Shown piece by piece: positions 33,502 through 50,492 of a stretch of 64,000 bases of DNA. Position 1 is the first letter of the stretch. Every line of letters begins with the position of its first letter. A model generated the notes under the pieces. That model was given only the letters and a program-made list of their open reading frames with translations. It made no database searches and was not told the origin of the DNA. Made by a program: the position numbers and the translations under genes. Source of the DNA: Ceratothoa steindachneri (lineage: Eukaryota; Arthropoda; Malacostraca; Isopoda; Cymothoidae); contig OZ018331.1 of assembly GCA_963969495.1 (NCBI GenBank), positions 150,348,761 through 150,412,760 of the forward strand, read 5' to 3'.

Positions 33502-34767
33502 TTGGGTTGAGGAATAAGTTATTGCGGTTTTATCAAATTTATTCATTACCATTAACAATTTTAGAAAAACTTCATTTTTAATGGATAACAATATACAATT
33601 TAATCAATAATGTATTCTCTGTTGTTATTTACGACTTCTTCCCAACGTTCAACTAGTTTTTCGATGCCTCTGCAATAAAAATCTCTGGATTTTGACTCGA
33701 AAAATTCGTCTAATTCTCCAGGATTTCCCAATTAAGTGTTTGGATGGCGTCTTCTGAAATATTGGCAATGTGAGGAAGAGCAATGTCATGTTGCAGAAGG
33801 GCTCCATAACGTCGATGAGGTCGCTTTTCACGAATAGCTTTGGCGAGTCGATACATTTGTTGAACGTAGAGTTCTGCATTGACAATCTCGTTGTTCGCAA
33901 GGAGCTCATAAAGAATGATGCCTTCACAATCCCAGCACATACACAACATCGTATTTCGTGAATGCAGTCTTGCTTTAATCGTGAAAGTGTTGTTTTTTTT
34001 ATTGGGGCTAAGCCATTCTTTTCGAAGGTTCATGTTGACATAAACACACCACTTTTCGTGCCAGTGATGATGCGGTGAAGAAATCTGTCCTTATATCTAC
34101 GAGTAGCCTTGTGACGAGCAAGCAAACCTGCGGCAATCGTGGAGCGTTGAAGTTTGTTGCTTTTGCTCAAAGCGTGCGGAACCCATGCACCGAGTTTTTG
34201 AACTTTTCCCATCGAATGAAGGTGATTCACTACAGTTTTCACTACAGTTTTTCCTCGTTGATTGACGAGGATTTTCATGAAGAAGGTCGTTCAATCGATC
34301 TTCATCCAACTTAATGGGGCGACCAGAACGTTCTTCCTCATTAAGATTGAAATTACCGTTTTTGTAACGTGAAAAACAACATTGAGCTGTCCTTTCTGAT
34401 AAAGCATTTTCTTCGTACAAGGCACAAATATCGCGACGAGCTTTGGCTGCGTTTGCATTGTTCCCGTCTCGATTGAAAATGAATAACAACAAGTGTCGAA
34501 AATGCGCCTTTCTTTCAACTTGACATTCCATTTTGAGGGGACAAAACAAAAATTAAATTAACACAACTTTTAAATAAACCGCAATGACTTATTACTCAAC
34601 TTCAAGACGTAGCCTAAGAAAAGCCTAATAGTCTACGCTGTTAAGAGACCTTTGCAAATTTTGCTCTCATTATTTACTATTGTTTCTTAATATGTGCCCA
34701 AACACGTCAACAAAACTCAAATCAATACAACATTAAAAAAACTGCAAGAACTTATTCCTCAACCTAA
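33502..34767 (-). mobile_element. Mariner element (unit 2)
   Basis: Copy of 6748-8013 with the same TIRs and TA flanks (33500-33501 and 34768-34769). Confidence 0.9.
33600..34531 (-). pseudogene. Mariner transposase pseudogene (unit 2)
   Basis: Copy of 6846-7777; the conceptual frames are identical, including the lesion at the first catalytic Asp and the missing third catalytic region. Confidence 0.92.
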
Positions 34768-35213
34768 TAGATTGTATTATAAGTAATTTGTAAATAGTAA
34801 TTGTTAAATAGATTGGATAATTGTTAAATACATTATAAGTAATTGGATGATAAGTAATTGGTAAATATTTGTAAATAGTTTGATAAATAGATTGATAAAT
34901 AGATAATAAATAGTAATTGATTTATAGATTGGATTATTAATTGGATTATAAATTAGATAATAAATTTGATTATAGTTAATTGGATTATAACGGAGCTAAA
35001 TGGGTCTGTAAATGAGACCAAAATATCCCGCATTAATTCGGGATTCTTTTGGGAAATATTTAGCTAAACAATTACAATTCAAATATTTACAAACCTGTTT
35101 ACCGAAGCAGCCGATATAAGAGAATGAACCTCATGGCTACATTTTAAGACGCCTGGGAGAGCGGGTGTAGCAATCTCCCGATTTAAGTCAGGGTTACCAA
35201 CCCTACTTGAAAT

Positions 35214-35390
<177 letters not shown>

Positions 35391-35896
35391 CGTAGAATGG
35401 ACTCTCGACGATATACCATATATAACTATTCGTTGAGGGAACTTCTTTAATTATCTTTGGAGTGCGTGGATGTCTGGACGCCAATATTATGTATCTTCGA
35501 TATGCTTAAGAAGTGGAACTGAGCTCAAGGATAATAATATTGCTATCATTAATAAAATAGAGTTTTATTAATAATAACTATCAACAATACACAAAACGGA
35601 AAATATTGACATAAACAGAGAATGGAAAGGGTCGTGGGGGCTCGGGCTAATCCAAGGATTAAAAGATTTAAAAAGGTAAAACAAAAATAAAGTTAAAGAG
35701 ATGGGATGGTTCGCTAAACCATTTAAAGCCCAGGATAGAATTGACAAAAGGGTTAAATACTCAAAGGTAACGTTCGGCTTACGTAATTTTATACTAGTGG
35801 TGCAGAGGAAGTCGACGTGAAGGAATTTTCGGTCTGCTGGCGAGTTCCAGCCGAAAGGTTGGGGGAATAAAATGATCCTGACGTGGCGTCTTGGGA

Positions 35897-36219
35897 ATGA
35901 GAACCGTTTCTCGACGAACTGCTTGAAGAACAATGGCTGTTCTACGTTGTTCTCTTCTGAACAACAGGGTGGTGAGAACCGTCTCTTGTCTACGGGCTCA
36001 AGAAAAATGGCTGTTCTAATGTTGTTCTCTTCTGAACAACAAGGGGGAAGGGTGAGAACCGTTTCTTGGCGAACGGGCTCAAACGAACAATGGCTGTTCT
36101 ACGTTGTTCTCTTCTGAACAACAGGGGAAGGGGTGAGAACCGTTTCTTGTCAACGGGCTCGAACGAACAATGGCTTTTCTAATGTTGTTCTCTTTCTGAA
36201 CAACAAGGGGGAAGCCTCG
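35897..36219 (+). repeat. Hairpin minisatellite, four units (unit 2)
   Basis: Copy of 9153-9475. Confidence 0.9.
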
Positions 36220-36694
36220 TGGACTTGGCGTCACGAAAGGCTCGAACCTTGGCACTCAAGGGATATTGTCCTTCTTCTGGACAAGTGATGGTGAATCTTG
36301 AGGTCGAGGTCCCTTGGCGCACAAAGTGAGAGAGGGTCGTGGTGATGTTTCGCGACGAAAATCTTGGATCTCCAATCTGATCTTAGTGGTAAAGTTCCCA
36401 TCTAAATAGTCGAGACACTCCCTTGGCGTGGGGGACAATGGAGTGGGAGCTTCGAGGGAATGCACAGCCGAGCCTGGGAACAATGCCTTATCTGCCCATA
36501 AGCCTAACTCAATCTGGCGAGGTCGGCGTATGGGGGCGAACGGGGGGAAGATAAACCTCCTTGTTTAAACATTGACTCAGATGGCTGTGATAAGGCGATA
36601 AGCTTTAAAGCGAAGATGCACGTGGGAGCATCGTGGTTTTAAATAACACGTGATAGGGGTTGAAATTAACGCGGCCTCAACCCGTTCTATCACA

Positions 36695-36696
<2 letters not shown>

Positions 36697-36729
<33 letters not shown>
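36697..36729. repeat. (TA)n microsatellite (unit 2)
   Basis: 33 bp; 35 bp in unit 1. Confidence 0.97.
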
Positions 36730-36734
<5 letters not shown>

Positions 36735-36997
36735 GAATAAATATTTACATTTGTAGGGTATAGACCGCTACAGCTGTTACCTGCATGAAAGCTAAACTCT
36801 CATTGAGCGGTTCCAAGGTAAAGTAACTTACATTGGTGAAGTCATTAGATAAGGTCTCTACCAAAATATCCACATGTGAGAGAGTCTGTGTGAAATGTAG
36901 AAATATAAGTCATATAACTTCGAATACATACATATACAATTATAAATACATTGTTTAACAAACAAAAGAAATATAACAAATTTAATAAATCAGATGG

Positions 36998-37302
36998 CTA
37001 AGATTTTAAATGGAAACTTTCGTTTAAAGTAAGCTTTTTAATGACAGGAGCCAGTTTAAAGAGTCTGGGAGATATATTGAAGTTAGGAGAGGAATTAATG
37101 AAGGAGCATTCAAAAAATAATTCCTTTAACATATTCATGTGAGTTGTAACTAAAATTAACCGAATTCCAATTGATAGGATGATCATATTCAGATAAGTGA
37201 ACAGAGAAAGCATTATTGCTTTCACCCCTCCTAATATTGTACTTGTTTGGGACAAACGAACATCTAATGATTTCCCACCTTGGAAAAATGAAAAAGGTGC
37301 TT
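36998..37302 (-). pseudogene. PLE fragment C (unit 2)
   Basis: Copy of 10256-10560: frameshifted GIY-YIG C-terminus and tail. Confidence 0.75.
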
Positions 37303-37774
37303 TCAAGTACTTTCGAACTACAAGATAAAATATTATAATAAGGGTATATATAAGCTAGTAAAAGATAAAGGACCGCCTATAAGACAAGAAATCACCAATG
37401 AGGAAGTAGGAGAGGGACGGGTAAATTCATATTAAGATTAAGCTATAACAGGTAGCAAGGTCAAACCGAGAGGCAGAAAGAGTCAAGAACAGAGCCAAAA
37501 GGGTTAAAACGATTAACAGATAAAGCGATAATTGAAAGAGGGAAGTTAGGAGAGACACGAGAAGTAAGCAGATAGTGAAACCATTGTATAGGAGCCAAAA
37601 GTTTAATTTACGAGACTAGTTTCAGTATGTAGTTTATTATACTATGTTTAGTCGTATACTGAGAATGCGATTGTTACACAAGTCTATAAATAGCGTAAAA
37701 ATCAGGGAAAAAAGAAGAAAAAACACAAAGAAACACAAAAGGGGGGGAAAAGGTCATTAATCAATGGGGGTGAG

Positions 37775-38382
37775 TCTAAGATCGTTGACTAAGCTGTTTA
37801 CGATGAGGTTACGGGAATGGAGGCTGCATTTGAATTGCCCATCTCACAAATTAAAATTGAGAATATCTCTTATTAATATAGATTCTACTATTTTTCTTTT
37901 ACGGAAACCTTTACAATTATATATTATTTACGCCTTTGAATAGTCAATTTGGTGGTTGAAACTGCTAATATGATTAAAAATACTGGATGCGGTACTGCCT
38001 CGTCTGACATCACCTTTATGTTCATAAATTCGTTTTGTTAAGGTTCTTCCGGTCTCTCCTATGTAGAATGAGGAAAAGTTTTTGGAGCCACACGGGATTA
38101 GATATACACCTGCTTCATTTGGCTGATCCATGGGCTTGGTCAAAGGGAAAGATTTAGGGATAGAAAAAGGGTATTTAAATGTGGTTAGGCCTGGAGAAAT
38201 ACCTTTGTTCACTCCCCTGAAGAGGGAAGAAAAAGGGAGAGATAGACGATTCGTATTACTAAATTTGTTTTTACCTTTGGGACGGTAATGAGTAGATTTT
38301 TCTTTAGATAAACTTTCATTGATCCCATGGACGGTAGGGGAATAATTTAATTCAATAAAACTGCATGTTATATATATAATCT
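37775..38382 (-). pseudogene. PLE fragment D, GIY-YIG (unit 2)
   Basis: Copy of 11033-11640 with GVYLIPCGS and FYIGETGRTLTKR intact and the same stops. Confidence 0.85.
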
Positions 38383-38982
38383 CGTCTTCTAGAAAGCAAG
38401 GGTGTTAGAATTATTACCCCGAAAGCAGGGCAGAGCTAAGTAAAATGGTAGCGCTTAAGTGAGAGACATTAGTGTCCAATTGATTTGGAAAGTATAGTGA
38501 TCTCTCAAGAGACCTTATTCGAACCAATGTTTAGTTCCGAATGCCCTCGTTAGTTAGAGTTTAGTTTGCGGTAGGTTAAGAGTTTGAGAGAAGTTTGTTG
38601 GTTCCGAAATGGATAGAAGGTTAATAGTTGAAATAGTTGAAGGACTGAAGGTTAAAAGAATTTATGCGAGAGAGCGGGGCAAAGGGGGGAGAGAGAGTTT
38701 GATGGGAATTCGTGGGGAACTCACAGAACCAATGCGAGAAAGAGGGAATAAAAACTTACCTTAGCCAGAGAACCCGGGCAAGTACCTTACTTGCGAGGAA
38801 GAGTCGTTCGCGGTGCCACACACTTCAGAAGTTTCCGTTCGGCCGAGTCCCAGCGTTTTTAGAGAGTTTTAAGTGTAGACGCTTCCTTCTTTTTCAAGCA
38901 TCGCAACGGTTCTACCCAGAGTCCAGGAGTTTGGGCAGATAGGGGTTTCAGCGAGTTGTTTCTTCCTCCAGCTTATGATGAA

Positions 38983-39189
38983 TAGTGGCCCTTTGTCCCT
39001 CCTGCAAGGGGGTTTTCAAGGAATTGTTAGAGTCATTGATAAGCTTAGCTTCACTGTGTACCGAAAACAAACCCATTCTAACTCGTATATCCATTTCTTT
39101 TCTCATCCTGATATTAACATTAAGTGAGCCGTTGCATCAGGTATGTTTTTGAGAGCACTTAGGATATGTGACGAACTCCGCCTCCAGTA
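38983..39189 (+). pseudogene. PLE fragment E, RT thumb (unit 2)
   Basis: Copy of 12241-12447, same TGA after INIK. Confidence 0.8.
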
Positions 39190-39957
39190 ATGTTTTTGTT
39201 AGCCTTGCTGGTCCATATGCATGTCCACTTGTTGCGAATGTAGATTGAAAAGCTGGCGTTTTATCTCCTCTAGTATGGTGATTGCAAGTTCCGACAATAG
39301 AGGAGTCCCCACCTTGTTGCATTCTGTCAGTTGTTCAGAATCTCGGTTGTGATCTGGACCTCCACAAGATATTAAAAAAAATGGGTTAGGGGTTGCTGAA
39401 TAACACACTCCTCAGATGTAATAAAAAATTAGGTAAAGTTGAAGTCAGTCACTTAAGCAACTGCTACAAAGTTACATGGCCCACAATCTTTAGTAATCGA
39501 CGAATTTGATCAGGCAGTGTCGCACGAATATTTCTTTTAATATGGGGTTCTCGAACCTTAGAATTCGCACATTTATCATGTGATATTTCTCCCAAATGGT
39601 ATAGAAAGCCGGGGGACTGCTCCCTATCACCAAAGTGAGCTAAAACTCATGCAACTTGTTCACCTCCAACCTTTCATATTCCTTGATAAATGTACATTTG
39701 AAATCCTCCCCCTCCATCACCATCACCACACACAAACATCCGGTCGCGTGCTATTTAATAATAAATTTTGAAACAGACCAGAAGTACTAGAAAAGAGATC
39801 GTGAAATCAACACGATCTTGTGTTGCTTGTTGATTGTGGGGGCAGCCATTATCAAATCGCATAATTGCAGCCACTTTACCGGTTTTATTGACTCATATTG
39901 TGGTAAGTTAACTGGAGCTGGGACATATGGTAGTTGAATTAAGGTATATCCCATTTA
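39190..39957 (-). repeat. Inverted repeat arm A (unit 2)
   Basis: Copy of 12448-13215; its partner arm is 46828-49280. Confidence 0.85.
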
Positions 39958-41486
39958 AGCAAGTTGTGATGACAATATTGATTCCAAAGACTCTTGCTGC
40001 TGTCATTCAAACATTTCAGAATATATGCACACATGACATAGCGTATTTATATTTAAAGTTCTTCTAATTTTGATACGAGGTTAGATGCTTCGTTTCAAGT
40101 GGCTAATGTCTGATGCGAATCCTCGGAAAAATCGATCACTCCTGAACGTAATTCAATGAATGTGTTCTTCAGCACTTTTGTAACGTCCACCCTAACCGCC
40201 CATTTGATAGTTAATGTGGGGAAATCAATATCACGAGGACAAACAGACGCTAGTTTGTTTACACAGCGTCAACAGTTACGTTCCATATGGTTAGATACTT
40301 TACCCTCCCACCCTCCCTTTGCCTCGATGTCCCCAAAATCCTCGAGATCGCTTGCAAGGAAGCATTGCCCTCAACAGATTTCGTAGTCCGTTAATATAAA
40401 CACATGAGAATGGGATAGCCTTTAGAATAAAAATCCATGAACAGTCTCACTGTCCCCTCCAATTAGTGATGCCTATTTTCGCCAAATAGACGAAATTTCA
40501 CTTTCTCCGACGTAAACCAGAAGGGCGAATGGGCACAACGTTGAAAAGTGATGCCCCAGGAGAGAGGCTTAAAGGTGGGCCCTCATCTCTCCTCCCTTTC
40601 CCTCAGGAGATAATCGACGTATATATAGTTCGATCTGCAGAAATGAAAAGAAGAATCGGAGTAGCAATCAGGAGAAGAAGACTAATCCCGGAGTCAAACC
40701 GGGAATCAAGAAGAAAGTGGAACCGAGTGGGATTTTCCTTCCCGAGACTGTTCCTTTGGTGACATCGAAGAGTAGACCAGCGGTATCGAGAACCACTCTC
40801 ATACCAACCTCGTTTTTCAGAGAAACCTTCTATCTCAGTTTTCTAAATAAAAACAGAGATATTCCTCACCATTAAGGAATACCAATGCGAAGTTCCACTA
40901 GAGAAAAGATTCACCTCTTGGTCACGTATCATCATCGAGAAGCCTGCAAGTGTAACCCAGGGATTAGAATAACCGTACATCCACAATCCCCTCGCTTATA
41001 TCTTTAAGTCAAGAAGCATCGGCACGCGCCCCACTTATCTCGGGATAAGCATCAGCTGGTATTCCCAAAAGGCCTCAACCACCGTCTCCCTTGCTCAGAG
41101 AGACCGCCAGCTGTTTTACAGAGTCAGTCTCACGTCTGCAAGAAGGTTCCCGTACAACTCCTCTCGAATCATCGCATAAAAGAGGTTCTCGTTCAAGGTC
41201 ATCCAACGCCAGACTCCCTCTTAGTTAAATGTGAAATGAATCTAAAAGTTATTGATGTTCGTTAGATGCCATTCCATACAACGTGAATTTTTGTGTCAAC
41301 CATCGCGTAGTACTCATTGGTAGTATTAATTTTTATTTAGATCCTCTTATTATAGCCTTAGTATATTTAAAGTTTTAATATTTCAGTTTTTATCCAATTA
41401 AAAGTATATTTTTGTCCTAGTTGTTTAATTAAATCCTCGAAACGCTGCAAATGGCAATATATATATAGTATTACGAATCCTCCTAG

Positions 41487-42932
41487 GTTAAAGAATTAAA
41501 AGTAATAAATAAAGCACTCTTAGAGAAAACGGGGACGGAGTTATTCATGTACGGAACAAACGTACATACATACTCTGCCGTATACCACGACAGCGGGCAC
41601 TGAGCGGACAACACATCCATATGCTTAAGATTTGCGAATACTTCATCGTTTACTTGATGCAGAGAAGCAGTTGAAAATTTTATGTATATATCCGAAGAAT
41701 GAGATTGCGTCTGCGCAACCATCTGCACCACATGCACCAATGAGGCTCAACGAATAAGCCGAACATGTCACAAATGCAGCCTGTTTTTTTAGAGGCTTGA
41801 ATAAAGCTTGTAATCCGTAATATTTTTCAGACATTTTGCTTGCAACGTCGCAACTCTGACCACGGCAATCCGTAATACATAGGTTAGCTTAACAGAAGAT
41901 GAAGGCCATTTGAACTACATATAATACATGCGATGTTGAATTGATACTTAACAGGTAGTATATACTTGGCAGCATTAAATTCAAATGCAATAAGGGAGAC
42001 ACCTTTTTACGTCGTCATCACTATTAATTCTTTACAAGTCGTGGATGGCATATATGAAAAATTACCATGATCAACCTGGCCGAAACGTGACAATCGCTCT
42101 GTTATCAATGGGTCAAACTGCGTCAACAACTTAATAATGCCCCTAAAGCTTCCATTTTTGTTACCTCCGACAATTTCGTTCAGCCAGGTCTTTCAAAACA
42201 TCGATAACTCACTCAAGTACATTTCTCAAATAGTTGCCGTCTTTTTAAAGTTGGACATCCAAATTTTTATTAATATGACATTATTTACGTGCAAAAGATG
42301 TGCTGGAAATAAGACAGGTTCCATGGTTAACACTATTTTCATGCTTTTCAATTCAATGTAAGTTCTTCTAGTCGTTGAATCCATGGGCAAAATCATCCTC
42401 TTTGTTGGAAAACAGTTTGCAACTTCAAGAGTACACACTCCAGGAAGTTTAGGAGTATATCATCCAATTACATTTGACGGTCTCGGAGTTCGGCAGTTTC
42501 TTAAAAAACATGGACGTACTCAAATAGCGTGTGCTACCGTCATCATATCTCTTCTCTCTTTTGTTTAAATCTATACACAGCGACTAGTTGTAGTTTTCAG
42601 CAATAAAAGTTTGAGGGAAAGGTACCGATGTCGTAATCAGCATCGGCCATGTATGCGGGCCTTTCAATATAATTTTTGAGGCTGAAGCGATCGTTGAAGC
42701 GTGTTTGGTTTTGGAAGCAATAGTCGATTTAGTTTCATGTTTACCCATATCGACTTCATGTTTACCCATATCGACTTCATGTTTACCCATATCGTGTTCA
42801 GTTTCCTTCTGTTTTCTATGCTTCTGGTTGCGGTTTCTTCATACCTTTTGTGACACACTGGCATAAGAACGTCGGATATCTCGGTCGAGAGAAGCCATAA
42901 TCCCAATGGTAACTCCGCCGCCTTACTCACTT
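41487..42932 (-). pseudogene. hAT/ZMYM relic 1 (unit 2)
   Basis: Copy of 14745-16190. One substitution, A at 42311 versus G at 15569, changes the overlapping frames only trivially. Confidence 0.85.
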
Positions 42933-43825
42933 TTCTTCCTTAAAGTGCATCCTTAGTGATATAGGGTAGTGTGTGCGGGATGTGCTGACCGGACAGTGCG
43001 GCCAATACTTTTTTTTTAACTTTGTTTTGATTTTGAGGTACTTTTGGTAATGATTATTTTCCCAAATGCCTGAATTTTGAAGTTGGCACCGTTTTGTAGT
43101 TGCGCTGTCCCCTTAGCAACCATGTGCTAAGTATTAGTTCAACAGTTTGTAGACAATCTCCCGCATGTGATATGGCAAAAGTTCTTTATGTTTGGTGCTG
43201 AATTTTAATTGTTCTTTGCATTCTGCAACATTTTCACGCAACTCATAACAATTCCAAAGAACCCGGGTAAGTGTTCGAAGAACATTTATGTACACACGGC
43301 CATTAAATCATATTTTACGTTATTATAAATTGTGACATATACGATAATCACCGATTCGTAGTCATCTTGATTTGATTGCAAATTTGGCTTTAAACAAACG
43401 CATGTAAACCAGCGTTAACGCGTTGCTCAGCGGTTAACAGAGATATTACGTGCACTTTGACAGCGCAAGTATCAATGTTAATCATTATGATTATAGTATC
43501 CACGTGTGATGAAATAAATAAGATGTCTAATATAGTAATATGCAAAAAGAAAATAAAGTTGGTGGTCATTTGTGACTAGTTTATTGTGAAATCAATGTAC
43601 ATTGAGTGAACGATTATCAAATCAACCCTCACCTAGCTCTCTTTGGGTCGGCATTTGAGAAACTCCCCGGGTTGATTAGACGAAACCCGATCTTCCAGGA
43701 ACATATTCTGCTTGTTTTTTTATTGCTTTTACAATACTTAATCTTGAATTGTAATGAAGAGCATTATGCTTTCAGTAACTGACAAAAAAATTCTAAATGT
43801 TTAAAAGTTTTATTTCTACACACAA

Positions 43826-46351
<2,526 letters not shown>

Positions 46352-46827
46352 ATTATTGCTTTCCATGTTTTAAATTGAATTACTATTTTATATTACTGTC
46401 TGTCATTGCAGGTGTAAATCTTTATAATTATTACATTGTTCAATCAATAAATGAGATGTAAATATTTCATATAAGTGTGCTTGTAGCGGTCAAAGGTGTA
46501 TTCCTTTTAAGGAAAGGGGCGGCCAAACTCCCTGCTATGACACTATGCATCCTTCCTATTTTAAATCATTTATTTGGATTATTTAATACACTAATCTCCA
46601 CTCATGAAAATAAAGTATTATTTAATTAAAATATTTTTGACGAAATTGTAATCTTTGCACAAACTTAGGAATTTTGTTCACCTTCCCAATTTTAAAATAA
46701 AATGATAATTTATTAAGAAAGAAAATGCATTATGTACTACCACCTTCAATACAGCTACACCTTCCATGACATTTCTACTCACGTACACTCACCACGATCA
46801 CACTCACAATATCCATCACAACATCAT

Positions 46828-49280
46828 CCAGTGCGATGGCAATCTTGGAATATACCGTCATTCAACTACCATATTCCCCACCTCAAGTTAACTTACCACT
46901 ATATGAATCAACAAAACCGATCGGGTTGCTGCAGTTATGGGATGTGATAATGGTTGCCACCACAATCAACAAGCAACACAAGATCGTGCTGATTTTACGA
47001 TCTCTTTCCCTAATTACTTTTGGTCTGTTTCAAAAATTATTATTAAATAGCACACGACCGGGGGTAGGGAAAAAAATTCAAAGATGCATTTATCCACGAA
47101 TATGGAAGATTGGAGGTGAACAATTGGGTGAGCTTTGGCTTACTTAGGTGATAGGGGACAGGCCGCCACTTTCTATACCATTTGAGAGAATTTTCACATG
47201 AAAAATATGCGAATTCTAAGGGTCGAGAACCCACTATTAAAAGAAATATTCATGCGACACTGCCTGATCAAATTCGTCGATTACTAACGACCACATTCAT
47301 TCTAGGATACTCAAAGAAGGCGTAGAAAGTATTGCGGTAGCTATTGAGAAGATATTTATTAGATCACTAGAGTCTAGAGAAATACCTAATGATTGTAAAT
47401 TGGCAAATGTAGTGCCAACTTTTAAAAAGGGAAGCAAAGAGGACCCAAATAACTTTAGACCGGTAAGCTAAACTTCTATAGTCTGTAAAATTCTTGAGAA
47501 GATAGTTAAGAAGGGAATTTCTGATCATCTAGAGAGTAGCAGGTTAATTAATGATGCTCAGCATGGTTTTAGAAAAGGTAGATCGTGTTTAACTAATTTA
47601 CTGGATTTTATGGATTATGTATCTAAAGAATTAGATAGGGGATAGAGAGTTGATGTGATCTACTTAGATTTCAGCAAAGCTTTTGATAAGGTTCTACATA
47701 GAAGATTAGTTCATAGATTAAAGTTGCATGGGATATGTTGGAAAGTTTTAAATTGGATAACTGAATGGCTGAAAAATAGGAAACAGAGAGTTGTACTGAA
47801 TGGAGTGAGGTCAGAGTGGAGGAATGTTATTAGCGGTGTACCTCAGGGATCAGTTTTACGCCCTTTATTATTTATAATCTATGTAAATGATCTTGCTCAA
47901 GGTGTAAATAGCAAAGTGTCAATTTTTGCTGATGACACTAAATTGGCAGCTGTAGTCAAATAGGTTGAGGGTAGCTTTAAAGTGCAGGGTGACTTTAATA
48001 TGTTGTTAGCTTGGGCTCAGAAGTGGCAGATGACTTTTAACCTTAATAAATGCAAAGTTATTAGCATGGGGAGAGATAATAGGGAATTTAGCTATGAGGT
48101 GGATGGATATTGGCTTAATTCAGTTGAAGATGAGAAGGAATTAGGAGAAGTAGTAGATAGGTCACTGAAGTTTTCAAAGCAGTGTATTGAGGCAAAAATA
48201 GAGCAAATAGGGTAATAGGTTACATTAAAAGGAATGTTAGCTACAAAAGTAAGGAGTACTGTATACAAGCATGGTCACCACATTTTAGACATGACATCAA
48301 CCTGCTAGAGTCAGTACAAAGGAGGGCAACAAAAATAATAGCATCCCTGAAGCACCTTGAATATGAAGATAGACTGAGGGTATTAAATATGTTTTCATTT
48401 GAAAGAAGGTGTGTGAGGGGAGATATGATTGAGCTTTTTAAAATCTTTTCTGGGATGGATAAATTGGATTTCAGCAAGTTATTTGAGTTAGAAGGTAGTA
48501 ATAGAACTAGAGGCCACCACTTGAAGATTAAAAAACAGAGGTGCAGACTGGATGTTAGAAAATATTTTTTCACTAACAGAGTGGTGGATTATTGGAATAG
48601 TTTGCCACCTGAGACTGTAGACAGCCCAAACTTGAATGTTTTGTTTTCAAGCGCAGATTGGATGATTATATGGGGATAGAGAGTTAACTTCTTACTTGGT
48701 ATGGGGGTATGTTTCTTGACTCATTCCTGTTGATGCAGTTTCTTTTTATTGTTTTTTTTGGGGGACTTTGATTTTGTTTTTGACAGACTCCTATGGAGGC
48801 TTTAAATTATATATTGTAAATGCATGGTTGGACATAATCTTATGGATTGTTTAAATTGTAGATTCATAATCTAACAAAATCCTATGGATGCATTATGTGG
48901 GTATGATTTGATGGATGCGGATGACCTTTGATAGACCCTTGTGGCCTTTGTCATCCGTGAAATTATGTTATGTTATGTTATGTGGGCCAGGTGACTTTGT
49001 AGAAATTGCTTAAGTGACTGACTAGCTTTATCTAAATCTTTACTACATCTGAGGAGTTTGTTCTCTATCAACTTCTATCCCAATTTTTAAAATATTTTGT
49101 GGAGGTCCAGATCACAACAGAGATCCCCCAAAACTGACAGAATGCAACAAGGTGGAGACTCCTCTATTGTCGGAACTTGCAACCACCATAATAGAGGAGA
49201 TAAAACATCAGCTTTTCAATCTACATTTGCAACAAGCGGACATGCATATGGACCAGCACGGCCAACAAAATAATCCTCCT
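46828..49280 (+). repeat. Inverted repeat arm B with LINE (unit 2)
   Basis: Copy of 20070-22522, split in the same place by the LINE. Confidence 0.85.
47293..48981 (+). pseudogene. CR1/L2-like LINE (unit 2)
   Basis: Copy of 20535-22223 with the same stops and A-run frameshift, so the insertion predates the array duplication. Confidence 0.9.
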
Positions 49281-49417
49281 AACAATGAGGCTCCGAGATG
49301 TTTTCAATTCCGGTTTTGCAACATTGCCATCTTAGAATTCGGAATCGACGTTGTGCTTGTTATGTGCAATGCCACTCCGGAGTTTGTGGTGAATGTATAG
49401 GGGCTAGATATGAGCGT

Positions 49418-49758
49418 TATTAACTTTTTAAATCTATCGTGACACTGATTGGACATTTATTGAAGTGCTTATGTCTAAAAGCTGATTGGTCATTTTGTTA
49501 ACGCTAAGGTCTGTTATTTCAAAAATGAACATGTGTATGACACTTAAATGTATATCAATCCTGATTGGTTGAAATTTGTAGAATTATGAGTAGATAGAAT
49601 GACTATTTATATAGGTGTATTTTTGTGGAAAAATAGAGCTAGCAAGAAGAAAGAAGTTGTCATATCCGTTCGCCATTTCGAGGCTTGTTCCAGCTGTTTA
49701 TCAAGGAATAAAGAATCCAGTTAAATATTTTCCTTTATCCTAAGGAAGCGTTTGATCA
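49418..49758 (+). promoter_or_regulatory. Promoter/LTR-like block (unit 2)
   Basis: Copy of 22660-23000: three CTGATTGG boxes, a TATA-like site and AATAAA. Confidence 0.4.
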
Positions 49759-50492
49759 TTTGACTCAGCCTACCAAACAACGAGAGAGAAATCGTTATTT
49801 AGCCTCTATAGATGTTTGGTATGATTTTGTCTAGATATTTCCACTGTGTAAGTTTGAAATCTAATTATGATTCTACTCGGCAGAAAGTACGATTTTAAAC
49901 AAATCATAATGTGGAAAGTTGGGAGAAGCAAATAAAGCTGAAAGGATGTAATAAAATAACTGGAAAAAATTTGATGTTCTCATATTTTGACTTTACTTTT
50001 GTCTACGCGAAAAAGAACACGTTTTCTATGAAGACGGGAAAAGAGTAAATAAAGGTTAAAATAGAAACGGAAACAATTCTAAATATATATAATAGGCTAA
50101 ATTTATTTAGCACTTTACGAATTAATTTATTTAATTTAGCTTAAGTATTATTTTTGGATACTGTAGTTACAGGGAAGCACACCAAAGAATGTTGTGGTTT
50201 GTCAATGTTGGAATGAGCTGTCTGGCCTAGCTGAGAAGAGAGAAACCACGCCCGTTTGCCGCGGTTAGCGACAAGCGCGTTTGTCGTATTGTTGTGGCAG
50301 ATCCTGAAGTTGGGTAGGTGGTCCTGATTTGCTCCAATGTCGATTAAGGTGTTGGGAAGAAGTGGAGATTGAGGTTTACCGGCGCAGGTCAGTAGAGTTA
50401 TTGTCTGGAAAAGGTTTGTTTACGTTGACACCGTCGATCGTCTATCATGCTGCAGCTCAACTAAGTAAGACTTTCTCCTGTGTATTTATACT